DNA of 64,000 bases from positions 868,001 to 932,000 of the forward strand of contig NZ_JBMHJM010000001.1 of the NCBI RefSeq assembly GCF_049747295.1, in the 5' to 3' direction. Below, one piece after another: positions 41,634-51,881 of this stretch. How positions within the stretch are numbered: position 1 is the stretch's first letter; each line of letters begins with the position of its first letter. The position numbers and the translations under genes are program-made. The DNA is from Afipia sp049747295. Lineage in GTDB: Bacteria; Pseudomonadota; Alphaproteobacteria; Rhizobiales; Xanthobacteraceae. The notes under the pieces are model-generated. The model saw only the letters and a list, made by a program, of their open reading frames with translations, did not search any database and was not told the DNA's origin.

Positions 41634-42182
41634 TTACATCCCCTCCGGCCCGCGCGAAATTGCGGCGACGCCGGTGCGCGACACTTCGACCAGTCCGAGC
41701 GGGACCATCAAGGCGACGAACTGGTCGATCTTGTCGGACGCACCGGTGATTTCAAAGATGAAGCTCTCAGTGGTCGCATCGATGACACGCGCCTTGAAGG
41801 CTTCCGCCAGCCGCAGTGCCTCGGCACGCGGATCGCCGGTGCCCTTGACCTTCACCATCGCAAGTTCACGTTCGATGGAACGGCCGGTCAGGGTCATGTC
41901 CACGACGCGATAGACCGGAATCATGCGATCGAGCTGATGCTTGATCTGCTGGATCACCATCGGCGTGCCGGTCGTCACGATGGTGATCCGCGACATGTGC
42001 TTGGCATGCTCGGTTTCCGACACCGTGAGGCTTTCGATGTTGTAACCGCGGCCCGAAAACAGGCCGATCACGCGCGCGAGCACACCCGGCTCGTTCTGCA
42101 CGAGAACAGAAAGGGTGTGCGCCTCGTTCGGATCGTGACGGTCTTCCATGAAGTAAGCGGATGCGGGCTGGTCCATTGTCAT
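41634..42182 (-). CDS. ilvN: Acetolactate synthase small (regulatory) subunit
   Basis: A 182-residue regulatory subunit from the ATG at 42182 (GAGGA just upstream; an ATG two codons later is equally possible). The N-terminal ACT domain reads HTLSVLVQNEPGVLARVIGLFSGRGYNIESL (split: TLSVLVQNEPGVLARVIG, LFSGRGYNIESL), the canonical valine-binding motif, followed by SRITIVTTG and the C-terminal IlvH-type domain (VARE-like stretch RELAMVKVKG). It activates IlvB and confers valine feedback inhibition. It lies 16 bp after ilvB. Confidence 0.95.
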   Translation of the reverse strand: MTMDQPASAYFMEDRHDPNEAHTLSVLVQNEPGVLARVIGLFSGRGYNIESLTVSETEHAKHMSRITIVTTGTPMVIQQIKHQLDRMIPVYRVVDMTLTGRSIERELAMVKVKGTGDPRAEALRLAEAFKARVIDATTESFIFEITGASDKIDQFVALMVPLGLVEVSRTGVAAISRGPEGM

Positions 42183-42198
42183 TGTCCTCAATCCTGTC

Positions 42199-43977
<1,779 letters not shown>

Positions 43978-44025
43978 GGTTCGCTCCGGAGCGCTCGTGG
44001 CGCGGGTCGTTCGAGACTGGACAAT

Positions 44026-44049
44026 AAAAAAGGGCCCGAGAGGACCCTT
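44026..44049 (-). terminator. Attenuator terminator before ilvB
   Basis: AAGGGTCC and GGGCCCTT pair (8 bp, one T-G) around TCTC and run into TTTTTT on the minus strand, 49 bp before the ilvB ATG. Upstream on the same RNA, GGGTGGC/GCCACCC can form a pause hairpin. CGCACCGCC can also pair with GGCGGTGTGCG, giving alternative folds as in classical attenuators. Confidence 0.88.
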
Positions 44050-44076
44050 CGCACACCGCCTTGTCGTGGGTGGCCG

Positions 44077-44142
44077 TCAGCCACCCCCGGCGGTGCGCCA
44101 GGGTACGACAAGAATAATTACGCTTGTAACTTTATTGCGCAT
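44077..44142 (-). CDS. ilvB leader peptide (branched-chain attenuator)
   Basis: A 21-codon frame starting MRNKVTSVIILVVPWR and ending in Gly residues. The run Val-Ile-Ile-Leu-Val-Val is six consecutive branched-chain codons (GTA ATT ATT CTT GTC GTA), exactly what a ribosome-stalling leader for ilv genes needs. It begins about 26 bases after the predicted transcription start, and the terminator follows 28 bases after its stop. When branched-chain aminoacyl-tRNAs are scarce, stalling here should favour the antiterminator fold and open ilvB expression. Confidence 0.85.
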   Translation of the reverse strand: MRNKVTSVIILVVPWRTAGGG

Positions 44143-44175
44143 GTTTAGCTGCGAATTTCCAAAGGTTGCGCGGCG

Positions 44176-44203
44176 GTTATACGGCCCACGCGCCGAAAGT
44201 CAA
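44176..44203 (-). promoter_or_regulatory. ilvB leader promoter
   Basis: TTGACT (complement of 44198-44203) and TATAAC (complement of 44176-44181) are separated by 16 bp. This is a near-consensus sigma-70-type promoter about 34 bp before the leader ATG. The -35 box overlaps the miaA stop codon. Confidence 0.72.
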
Positions 44204-45192
44204 GTCTGGACTGAGGTTGGCAGCGTATCCGCTCGAAATGCATTCGACGAGAGCGAAAGTGCGTGGGAGAGCCATGCGCCCGCCTCATTGGGCGCCACCC
44301 ACTCAAATTCCGGCAGTTGATGCCGAAACCAGGTGAACTGACGCTTGGCGTAACGGCGGGTGTCGGCCTGACCGATCGAAATAGCTTCGTCCCGTGTCAT
44401 CTCCCCTGCCAGATAGCGGATCAGGGCCGGCACCCCGTGGGCTTTCATCGCTGGCAACAGCGGATCGAGCCCACGCGCGGCGAGCCGAGCAACCTCCTCC
44501 AGTGCCCCTGCGTCCATCATCGTTGCGAAGCGCCTGTCGATCCTGGCATAGAGGTCATCGCGGTTCGGCGCGAGGAATACCGCGACCGTCCGATCGGCTG
44601 GCAGCAGGGGCGGCAGACCCTCCTGGTGCCACTCCCGCAGCGAGCGTCCGGTGGCTTCAATGACCTCCAAAGCGCGTGCGATGCGGGTCCGGTCGCGCGG
44701 TTTGAGCTTCTCCGCGGACACGGGATCGCGCCTTGAAAGCTCAGCATGCAGCGCCTCCACGCCGTCCCGGTCGAGACGCAGACGGACAGTCTCCCGCACC
44801 TCGGCCGGAACAGGCGGGACGGCCGACAGCCCTCGGGTCAGGGCCTTGAAGTAAAGGCCGGAACCCCCGATGAAAATCGGCAGGCGGGCTTCGGCCTTTG
44901 CCTCCTTGAGGACGGCGGCTGCGTCCGCAACCCACGACCCGGCCGAACAATTCACCGACGCATCGCAGTAGCCATAAAGCCGGTGCGGCGCTCGCGCTTC
45001 GTCGTCCGGAGTCGGCCGCGCCGTAATGATACGCAAGTCACGATAGACCTGCATGGAATCGCTGTTGATGACGATGCCGCCGGTGGCCTCGGCAAGGGCG
45101 AGCGCCAGCGCTGACTTGCCGCTGGCTGTGGGCCCTGCGATAAGCACCGCTTCAGGACCATCCTGCTTCCGCGTCACATTGTCGTTCAACAT
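44200..45192 (-). CDS. miaA: tRNA dimethylallyltransferase
   Basis: A 330-residue enzyme from the ATG at 45192; a longer frame antisense to serB is rejected. It adds a dimethylallyl group to A37 of tRNAs reading UNN codons. The P-loop LIAGPTASGKSALALAL, substrate motif INSDSMQVYRDL, IFIGGSGLYFKAL and the C-terminal DTRRYAKRQFTWFRHQ are all family signatures. The start is only 9 bp from the divergent serB start, so promoters of each gene must lie inside or very close to the other. MiaA-dependent tRNA modification can influence attenuation at leader peptides; the ilvB attenuator sits right downstream. Confidence 0.95.
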   Translation of the reverse strand: MLNDNVTRKQDGPEAVLIAGPTASGKSALALALAEATGGIVINSDSMQVYRDLRIITARPTPDDEARAPHRLYGYCDASVNCSAGSWVADAAAVLKEAKAEARLPIFIGGSGLYFKALTRGLSAVPPVPAEVRETVRLRLDRDGVEALHAELSRRDPVSAEKLKPRDRTRIARALEVIEATGRSLREWHQEGLPPLLPADRTVAVFLAPNRDDLYARIDRRFATMMDAGALEEVARLAARGLDPLLPAMKAHGVPALIRYLAGEMTRDEAISIGQADTRRYAKRQFTWFRHQLPEFEWVAPNEAGAWLSHALSLSSNAFRADTLPTSVQT

Positions 45193-45201
45193 CGGATCAA
45201 C

Positions 45202-46095
45202 ATGTCTCTCGTCGCCACGCTCATCTGCAATCCCGCCGAACCCGAGCTCGACAGCACGGCCATCGATGCCGCACGTTCCGCGCTCCCCTCGCCCGAGCAT
45301 GGCGACTGGTTGTTCGAGGGCGTCGCCGCCGATATCCGGTTTAGCAGCACCGACGACGTTCAGACAATTTCCAACCGCCTGCGCGAGGCGATGGATGGCA
45401 TCCGCGTCGACATCGTGGTGCAACCGCAACTCGACCGGCGCAAGAAGCTGCTGCTGGCCGATATGGATTCCACCATGATCGGCCAGGAATGCATCGATGA
45501 GCTGGCTGATTTCGCCGGGCTCAAGGCGCATGTCGCGGCCATTACCGAACGCGCCATGCGCGGCGAGATCGAATTCGAGCCGGCGTTGCGCGAACGCGTG
45601 GCGCTTCTGAAGGGCTTGCCGGTCTCAGTCGTCGATGAGGTTCTCAAGACCCGCATCACACTCACGCCCGGGGCTGTTGAACTCGTCCGCACCATGCGGG
45701 CCCACGGTGCGTATACCTGCCTGGTGTCAGGCGGGTTCACCCTGTTCACAAAACGCGTGGGCGAAATGATCGGCTTCCAGGAAAACCGCGCCAACGAACT
45801 GCTGACGGAAGACGGCAAACTGACCGGCCACGTGGCGGAGCCGATCCTGGGCCGCGAGGCGAAGCTCGCGACTCTCGTGGATCTGCGTGAGGCATTCGAT
45901 TTCGACAATCTGGATTCGCTGGTGGTCGGCGACGGCGCCAACGATCTCGGCATGATCGAACAGGCGGGCCTGGGTGTCGCCTATCACGCCAAGCCGGCTG
46001 TTGCCGCCGCCGCCCGCGCACGGGTTGACCATGGTGATCTCAGCGCGCTGCTCTATGCGCAGGGTTACAAGCGATCAGACTTCGTATCCGGCTAA
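45202..46095 (+). CDS. serB: Phosphoserine phosphatase
   Basis: A 297-residue HAD-family enzyme that performs the last step of serine synthesis. The catalytic motif is LLLADMDSTMIGQECIDEL near residue 88 (nucleophile Asp in DMDST), then LVSGGFTLFTKRVGE and LVVGDGANDLGMIEQAG (metal-binding acids). The first 75 residues form an ACT-like N-terminal part found in long SerB proteins. Divergent from miaA with a 9-bp gap and convergent with degP. Confidence 0.95.
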   Translation: MSLVATLICNPAEPELDSTAIDAARSALPSPEHGDWLFEGVAADIRFSSTDDVQTISNRLREAMDGIRVDIVVQPQLDRRKKLLLADMDSTMIGQECIDELADFAGLKAHVAAITERAMRGEIEFEPALRERVALLKGLPVSVVDEVLKTRITLTPGAVELVRTMRAHGAYTCLVSGGFTLFTKRVGEMIGFQENRANELLTEDGKLTGHVAEPILGREAKLATLVDLREAFDFDNLDSLVVGDGANDLGMIEQAGLGVAYHAKPAVAAAARARVDHGDLSALLYAQGYKRSDFVSG

Positions 46096-46112
46096 AACGC
46101 ATTTTCAAACGT

Positions 46113-46140
46113 TGATGGCCGGGACAAAGCCCGGCCATCA
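46113..46140. terminator. Bidirectional terminator hairpin between serB and degP
   Basis: A perfect 11-bp stem (TGATGGCCGGG, 46113-46123, with CCCGGCCATCA, 46130-46140) and a 6-base loop in the 69-bp gap between two convergent genes. It lacks a long T-run on either side, so termination efficiency is uncertain. Confidence 0.6.
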
Positions 46141-46164
46141 CACAGATCATTGCTTCGAGTCGCC

Positions 46165-47682
46165 TTACTTCAGGCTCAGCGCGACGAACCGCAGTTCGCC
46201 CTCACCGTTCGACACCAGCAGAAGCACCGACTTCTTGCCGTCCTTCTTGAGTTGATCGACGCGCTTTTTCACGTCCGCGGCGTTGGTCACCGCTTCCTGC
46301 GCCACTTCAACGATGACGTCGCCAGCCCCGAGGCGCTTCTCAGCCGCATCGGAGGCGGCATCGACATTGGTCACGACGACGCCCTTGACGCTCTCCTTGA
46401 TCTTGTAGCGGGTCCGTAGATCCTTGCTGAGACCGGCGAGATCGAGGCCCAATGCCTTTTGCGTGACCGTCTTCTCGGCCTCGGCCGGACCCGTGGTCTT
46501 GGCGGACGCCTCGATCGGCTTCTCGCCGTCCTCGAGACGGCCAAGCGTGACCTTGCGGGTCTCTTCCTTGCCCTTGCGGATGATGACGACATCCACCGCC
46601 TTGCCGACCGCGGTATCAGCGACGGCGCGTGGCAGATCCTTCATCTCCTTGATGTCCTTGCCATCGAACTTGACGACGACATCGCCAGGTTCAATGCCTG
46701 CCGGTTTGGCCGGCCCCTTATCATCGACTCCGGCGACCAGTGCGCCGCGCGCCGGCTTGATGTTCAGGCTTTCCGCAATTTCGTCGGTCACCTGCTGAAT
46801 GCGAACGCCCAGCCAGCCACGTCGAACTTCCTTGAACTGGCGCAACTGATCGACCACGCCCATCACGGTTTTCGAGGGCACGGCAAAGCCGATGCCGATC
46901 GACCCGCCCGATGGCGAGATGATCGCGGTGTTCACACCGATGACTTCACCATCGAGATTGAACAGCGGTCCGCCGGAGTTGCCGCGATTGATAGCAGCGT
47001 CGGTCTGAATGTAGTTGTCATATGGACCGGAATTGATGTCGCGGTTGCGCGCCGAGACGATGCCGGCAGTCACCGTGCCGCCCAGGCTGAACGGGTTTCC
47101 GATGGCGATGACCCACTCACCCAGCCGCAGCTTGTCGGAGTCACCGAACTTGACGGCAGTGAGTTTCTTCTCCGGCGGGGTAAACTTGAGCACGGCAAGG
47201 TCGCTCTTCTTGTCCCGCCCGATCAGCTCCGCCTTGATCTTGGTTCCGTCATTGAGAATGACATTGATCTCGTCCGCATCGGCAATGACGTGGTTGTTCG
47301 TCACCACGGTGCCATCGGTATCGATGATGAAACCGGATCCCAGCGAATTCACCTTCCGGGGCGAGTTGCCGTTGCCCATGCCACCGCGGCGGTTCTTGAA
47401 AAATTCGTCGAAGAACTCGCTGAAAGGAGAATCTGGCGGCAGTTGCGGATTCGCGCCGCGCTTGTTCCCACGACTGGGAGGGCTGCTTTTTTCTTCATCG
47501 CCGCCCTTCGCGTCGACGGTCTGCGAGGTGGAGATATTGACGACCGCGTCGATCACTTTTTCCGCGACATCCGCGATGCCGTCCGGTCCCCGGGCAAAAG
47601 CGGGCGTCGCCACAACGGCAAAGCCAATCGCTGCAGCCAGCGGCAGCATACGGCGAGTCAATGCTTGAAACGCATCGGACAT
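46165..47682 (-). CDS. degP: Periplasmic serine protease of the DegP/HtrA family
   Basis: A 505-residue protein from the ATG at 47682 with a signal peptide (RMLPLAAAIGFAVVATPAFA). The trypsin-like domain has the triad His in TNNHVIADADE, Asp in KKSDLAVLKF and Ser in NRGNSGGPL. Two PDZ domains follow (RGWLGVRIQQVTDEIAESL and, near the end, GVVVTNVDAASDAAEKRLGAGD). It degrades or refolds misfolded envelope proteins. Gene order with hflK, hflC and DUF2065 upstream is typical of Rhizobiales. A gap of 201 bp upstream probably holds its own stress-responsive promoter, though I see no clear motif. Confidence 0.94.
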   Translation of the reverse strand: MSDAFQALTRRMLPLAAAIGFAVVATPAFARGPDGIADVAEKVIDAVVNISTSQTVDAKGGDEEKSSPPSRGNKRGANPQLPPDSPFSEFFDEFFKNRRGGMGNGNSPRKVNSLGSGFIIDTDGTVVTNNHVIADADEINVILNDGTKIKAELIGRDKKSDLAVLKFTPPEKKLTAVKFGDSDKLRLGEWVIAIGNPFSLGGTVTAGIVSARNRDINSGPYDNYIQTDAAINRGNSGGPLFNLDGEVIGVNTAIISPSGGSIGIGFAVPSKTVMGVVDQLRQFKEVRRGWLGVRIQQVTDEIAESLNIKPARGALVAGVDDKGPAKPAGIEPGDVVVKFDGKDIKEMKDLPRAVADTAVGKAVDVVIIRKGKEETRKVTLGRLEDGEKPIEASAKTTGPAEAEKTVTQKALGLDLAGLSKDLRTRYKIKESVKGVVVTNVDAASDAAEKRLGAGDVIVEVAQEAVTNAADVKKRVDQLKKDGKKSVLLLVSNGEGELRFVALSLK

Positions 47683-47883
47683 GGTCGAAAGGTCTCCTAA
47701 AAAGGTCGGATCACTGGTTCTACAGTGCGCTCGAAAACGACATCGAGGCAAGCATCGCCAACTGGCGTGTCTCCAATGATGAACGCACCGATTGCGGCGA
47801 AAACCGGGCTTTCCCCGTCACGACGACGTCAGGCCGGCTGTTCGATTGGCATCAATATACTGCAAAACCGGCCGGCCAGCTAA

Positions 47884-48084
47884 CTAATGCCGCACCAGCC
47901 AGATCAAAATCAGGCCCAGCACCGCCGAGACGAGCCCGACAACCCGAAGCATGTTGTCCGGCGAGGAAAACACACTTTTCATCGCCGAGCGCATTCCATG
48001 AGGGAGTGCTGCGAACAGCAACCCCTCAATGACCAGCACCATCCCGATCCCGACAAGGAAATCGCCGTACCCGATAGACTTCAT
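47884..48084 (-). CDS. DUF2065 (YjeT-like) membrane protein
   Basis: A 66-residue protein with two hydrophobic helices (FLVGIGMVLVIEGLLFAAL and LRVVGLVSAVLGLILIWLV) joined by a basic loop containing the PxGxR-like turn (LPHGMRSAM). It matches DUF2065 in length and layout. Its function is unknown, but the gene regularly follows hflC, as here (42-bp gap), suggesting a link to membrane protein quality control. Confidence 0.85.
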   Translation of the reverse strand: MKSIGYGDFLVGIGMVLVIEGLLFAALPHGMRSAMKSVFSSPDNMLRVVGLVSAVLGLILIWLVRH

Positions 48085-48126
48085 CCGCCAAGCGCTCCCG
48101 ACTGACTGCGCCGGATTATCTTCATA

Positions 48127-49041
48127 TCAGCGCTGTGACGTGGCACCGGCATTCGCCGGAGCAGCCGCAGGCTTGCCAGTCGGGTTGGAGAAGAAACGGA
48201 AGAACTCCGAGTTTGGCTGCAGCAAGAAGCGCGTATCATTGCTCTTCAGGCTGGTCTCATATGCCGACATCGAACGATAGAAGGCGAAGAAATCGGGGTC
48301 CTGGCTGTAGGCTTCGGCAAACAAGCGGTTGCGCTCCGCGTCACCCGCACCACGGATCTGTTCCGCCTGTGAATTGGCATCCGCGATGATAACGGTTGCT
48401 TCGCGATCGGCACGAGAACGAATTTCCTGCGCCTTTTGACCGCCCTGCGCCCGGAATTCAGCCGCTTCGCGCTGACGTTCCGTTTGCATCCGCTGATACA
48501 CCGCCTGGCTGTTCTGCTCCGGCAGATCCGCGCGCCGAATACGGACATCGATCACCGAGATGCCATAGCTGGCGGCTTCACGATCAAGCTGTTCACGAAT
48601 ACGGGTCATCAACGCGTCGCGTTCATCACGCACGACGTTTATGAAGGTCACCTCACCGAGCACGCGACGCAGAGAAGCATTCAACAATGTGGTCAGCTGA
48701 ATGTTGGCGGCCTGAATCGAACCAAGAGTTTGATAGAAGCGCAGCGGGTCCTTGATGCGATACCGAGCGAACGCATCCACAACGAGACGCTTCTGATCCG
48801 ATGCGATGACTTCCTGCGCCGGATTCTCGAGATCGAGGATACGCTTGTCGATGGTGATCACTGTATCGATGAACGGAACTTTGAAATTCAACCCCGGTTC
48901 CGTGATCACGCGCACGGGCTCACCAAGCCGCACCAGGAGCGCCTGTTCGGTCTGGTTCACTGTGAAGATCGAGCTATAGCCGACGACGATTGCGATCAGC
49001 AGAACGAACAGAGCGACGATACCTGCGATGCCGTTTTTCAT
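48127..49041 (-). CDS. hflC: FtsH-protease modulator HflC
   Basis: A 304-residue SPFH/band-7 protein with an N-terminal membrane anchor (GIAGIVALFVLLIAIVVGYSSIF) and a large periplasmic part: VNQTEQALLVRLGEPVRVI, LDLENPAQEVIASDQKRLVVDAF (SPFH core) and a helical segment AVYQRMQTERQREAAEFRAQG. Together with HflK it forms a cage around FtsH and restrains degradation of membrane proteins. It overlaps hflK by 4 bp. Confidence 0.94.
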   Translation of the reverse strand: MKNGIAGIVALFVLLIAIVVGYSSIFTVNQTEQALLVRLGEPVRVITEPGLNFKVPFIDTVITIDKRILDLENPAQEVIASDQKRLVVDAFARYRIKDPLRFYQTLGSIQAANIQLTTLLNASLRRVLGEVTFINVVRDERDALMTRIREQLDREAASYGISVIDVRIRRADLPEQNSQAVYQRMQTERQREAAEFRAQGGQKAQEIRSRADREATVIIADANSQAEQIRGAGDAERNRLFAEAYSQDPDFFAFYRSMSAYETSLKSNDTRFLLQPNSEFFRFFSNPTGKPAAAPANAGATSQR

Positions 49042-50189
49042 CGGGTGCTCCCGCTCTGTTGTTGCGCCGGTGCCGGAGATGGCGGAGTGCGGCGTCCAAG
49101 CTCGCTGAGCGGCAGATATGGCACGACCCCGGGCGATGATGACGCTCCGCCTTGATCAAGCACGACCTTGTCGGAATTGCCGAGGACACGCTCCATGGTT
49201 TCGAGATAAAGGCGCTCGCGCGTCACGTCCGGCGCCTTCTTGTACTCTTCGAAGACCTTCAGGAAGCGCGCGCTCTGGCCCTTGGCCTCGGCGATCGCCT
49301 GTTCCCTGTAACCTTCCGCGACCTGCAGAATCTGCGCAGCGCGACCGCGGGCATCAGGTACGACGCGATTGGCATAAGTTTGCGCTTCGTTTTGCAACCG
49401 CTCGAGGTCGGCACGGGCCGCCTGCACATCGCGGAATGCATCGATGACCTGCTGCGGCGGATCAACCTTCTGCATCTGAACCTGCTGAATCAAAATACCC
49501 GAACCATAAATGTCGAGCGTCTTCTGCATCAATTCGAGCACGGCGGCTTCCGTCGTGGTGCGTGCGCCGGTCAGGATTGGCTGGATGTTGGAGCGGCCGA
49601 TCACATCGCGCATTGCGCTCTCAGCAACGGCCTTCACGGTGCCTTCGGGATTCTGGATGTTGAACAGGAAGTCGCCGACACCATCCGGCTTGATGCGCCA
49701 CAGCACGGTGAAATCCACATCGACGATGTTCTCGTCGCCGGTGAGCATCAGACTCTCTTCCGGTACGTCGCGAATGGTGGTGCCGCCGCCACGTCGTGAA
49801 TCGTCCACAACGCGCATGCCGATGCTGAGCGTCGACACGCGCAACGCCTTCGGCAGCAGCACCGTCTCGATCGGATAAGGCAGATGATAATTCAGGCCCG
49901 GCTGCACTGTGCGCACGTGCTTGCCGAAACGCAGAACCACACCGAGCTCTTCGGACTGCACACGGAAGAAGCCGGACAATCCCCAAATTGCCAAGGCGGC
50001 GACAAGAACCAGCAGGATGCCCATGCCGCTCAGATGACCGCCCGGCAGATAATTCTGTAACTTGTCCTGACCGCGACGGAGGATGTCTTCGAGATCAGGC
50101 GGACGCGGTCCCGGTGACTGCGGTCCCGCCCCCCACGGGCCTTTCGGACCCTGACCCCACGGGCCACCGCCTTGATTCTTCCACGGCAT
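49038..50189 (-). CDS. hflK: FtsH-protease modulator HflK
   Basis: A 383-residue protein from the ATG at 50189. A Gly/Pro/Trp-rich cytoplasmic N terminus (MPWKNQGGGPWGQGPKGP) is characteristic of HflK. Then come a membrane helix (GMGILLVLVAALAIWGLSGFF), the band-7 domain (EELGVVLRFGKHVRTVQPGLNYHLP region) and a long helix (ADLERLQNEAQTYANRVVP). It is the partner of HflC in the FtsH-HflKC complex and the first gene of this group. It lies 180 bp downstream of folA. Confidence 0.94.
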   Translation of the reverse strand: MPWKNQGGGPWGQGPKGPWGAGPQSPGPRPPDLEDILRRGQDKLQNYLPGGHLSGMGILLVLVAALAIWGLSGFFRVQSEELGVVLRFGKHVRTVQPGLNYHLPYPIETVLLPKALRVSTLSIGMRVVDDSRRGGGTTIRDVPEESLMLTGDENIVDVDFTVLWRIKPDGVGDFLFNIQNPEGTVKAVAESAMRDVIGRSNIQPILTGARTTTEAAVLELMQKTLDIYGSGILIQQVQMQKVDPPQQVIDAFRDVQAARADLERLQNEAQTYANRVVPDARGRAAQILQVAEGYREQAIAEAKGQSARFLKVFEEYKKAPDVTRERLYLETMERVLGNSDKVVLDQGGASSSPGVVPYLPLSELGRRTPPSPAPAQQQSGSTR

Positions 50190-50368
50190 CGATACTCTCC
50201 TCCGCGCAGGGCTCTCGCCCCGCAATCTCTGGCCTTATAGGGGACACGCCCGGTCCTTACAACGCAGGTTGTCGGCCCGAAACAGCTAGGACGCAGGGGA
50301 AATTTGTCAATGTAAACATCGCCTGACGCGGTTAACGCGCACCACTGCGACTATATGCGGGGGCGGCT

Positions 50369-50905
50369 TCAGCTATGCCGTTTATATGTGACGTAGGAAA
50401 AATCCGCCGTATCATTCTCACCCTTCGCGTGGCGTACACGCGCGACTTCTGCCCATTCCTTCGGACTAACCGGAGCCAGAAACGTGTCGCCGTCGGGCGT
50501 CGCGTGCACCTGCGTGATCTCCAGACGCTCCGCCATATGCATCCATTGTGAAAACAGTTCGGCACCGCCGATCACCATGATGTCAGTGACGAAACGCCGC
50601 AGCGCGTCCCCCTGCGCAATGTCATGCGCGGCTTCAAGGGACGTTGCCACAACAACGCCTGGAGCCTGAAAAGTCCGGTCGCGCGTCACGACGATGTTGG
50701 TCCGTCCGGGCAACGCCTTGCCAATAGAGGCAAACGTCTTGCGGCCCATGATCACTGGCCGATTCAACGTGATTTTCTTGAAGCGCTGTAAGTCAGATTT
50801 CAAGCGCCACGGCATGGCGTTGTCGAGGCCGATCACGCCATTCTCCGCGACAGCCACGACGAAAACGATCTCCGGACGATCGCCGGCAGGCCTTGATGCG
50901 GTCAC
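50369..50905 (-). CDS. folA: Dihydrofolate reductase
   Basis: A 178-residue DHFR reducing dihydrofolate with NADPH. Motifs are VVAVAENGVIGLDNAMPWRLKSDLQRFK (split: AVAENGVIGLDNAMPW, RLKSDLQRFK) with the catalytic acid Asp in SDLQRF, PVIMGRKTFASIG (NADPH site) and IMVIGGAELF. The ATG overlaps the thyA stop (ATGA), giving the classical thyA-folA pair in which DHFR recycles the dihydrofolate made by ThyA. Confidence 0.95.
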   Translation of the reverse strand: MTASRPAGDRPEIVFVVAVAENGVIGLDNAMPWRLKSDLQRFKKITLNRPVIMGRKTFASIGKALPGRTNIVVTRDRTFQAPGVVVATSLEAAHDIAQGDALRRFVTDIMVIGGAELFSQWMHMAERLEITQVHATPDGDTFLAPVSPKEWAEVARVRHAKGENDTADFSYVTYKRHS

Positions 50906-51696
50906 ACCGCAACCTCGGCCTTGATGTGCGGATGCGGATCGTAGTTCTCGAGTTTAAAATCCTCGTAGCGGAACGATAAGATGTCCTTCACCTCGGGATT
51001 GATCGTCATGGTCGGCAACGGCCGCGTTGGACGGGTCAATTGCAGCCGCGCCTGCTCGAGATGATTGGAATACAGATGCGCATCACCCAGCGAATGAACG
51101 AAATCGCCCGGTTTCAGTCCTGTCACCTGCGCGACCATCATGGTGAGCAACGCGTACGACGCGATGTTGAACGGCACTCCGAGAAACACGTCCGCAGAGC
51201 GCTGATAGAGCTGACAGGACAGCTTGCCGTTGGCGACATAGAACTGGAACAAACAGTGACATGGCGGCAGCGCCATCTTGTCTACTTCGGCCGGATTCCA
51301 GGCGCTGACAATCAAGCGGCGCGAATCCGGATTTTTCCGGATCATGTCGATGAGGTTCGAAATCTGATCGATGCTGCGGCCATCAGGCGCGGGCCATGAC
51401 CGCCATTGCGAACCATAGACCGGTCCAAGGTCGCCATTCTCGTCCGCCCACTCATCCCAGATTGTGACGTTGTGCTGCTGAAGATAGCGGATGTTCGTAT
51501 CGCCTTTCAGAAACCAGAGTAGTTCATGGACGATCGACTTGAGCGGCAGCTTCTTCGTCGTCAGCATCGGAAATCCCGACGCCAGATTGAACCGCATCTG
51601 GTGACCGAACACGGATAGCGTGCCGGTTCCGGTGCGATCGGTTTTCTCCGCCCCGTCGCTGAGAATTCGCTCTAGCAGGTCGTGATACTGGTTCAT
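50902..51696 (-). CDS. thyA: Thymidylate synthase
   Basis: A 264-residue enzyme, identical in length to E. coli ThyA, from the ATG at 51696; a longer frame upstream crosses the tctC terminator and is rejected. It methylates dUMP with methylene-tetrahydrofolate. Signatures: DRTGTGTLSVFGHQMRF, VYGSQWRSW, the active-site Cys in MALPPCHCLFQFYV, QRSADVFLGVPFNIASY and DAHLYSNHLEQ. It is coupled to folA. Confidence 0.97.
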   Translation of the reverse strand: MNQYHDLLERILSDGAEKTDRTGTGTLSVFGHQMRFNLASGFPMLTTKKLPLKSIVHELLWFLKGDTNIRYLQQHNVTIWDEWADENGDLGPVYGSQWRSWPAPDGRSIDQISNLIDMIRKNPDSRRLIVSAWNPAEVDKMALPPCHCLFQFYVANGKLSCQLYQRSADVFLGVPFNIASYALLTMMVAQVTGLKPGDFVHSLGDAHLYSNHLEQARLQLTRPTRPLPTMTINPEVKDILSFRYEDFKLENYDPHPHIKAEVAV

Positions 51697-51829
51697 GGTC
51701 GATCTGGCTCGCGGACGTAGGTCTCTGTGCGTTCGCCTATCTAGCCGCCCTGCGCCGCATCCGTCTCCGGCGATTCGGGTTAGATAATGATTATACCCCG
51801 AAAAGTGAGACGTCTGAGGCACAAACGAC

Positions 51830-51857
51830 AAAGGGCGGAACCCGCGTTCCGCCCTTT
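51830..51857 (-). terminator. Terminator hairpin after tctC
   Basis: A perfect 12-bp stem (AAAGGGCGGAAC with GTTCCGCCCTTT, 4-base loop) 25 bp past the tctC stop. The downstream T-run is weak (TTTGTCGTTTG), but the stem is strong and separates the tct operon from thyA. Confidence 0.75.
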
Positions 51858-51881
51858 GCGACCTAAACAATTTGAACGTGG

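Noticed and set aside
45193..45531. N-terminal extension of MiaA
   Set aside because: It would be antisense to serB; the P-loop begins about 15 residues after the chosen start, the normal distance.
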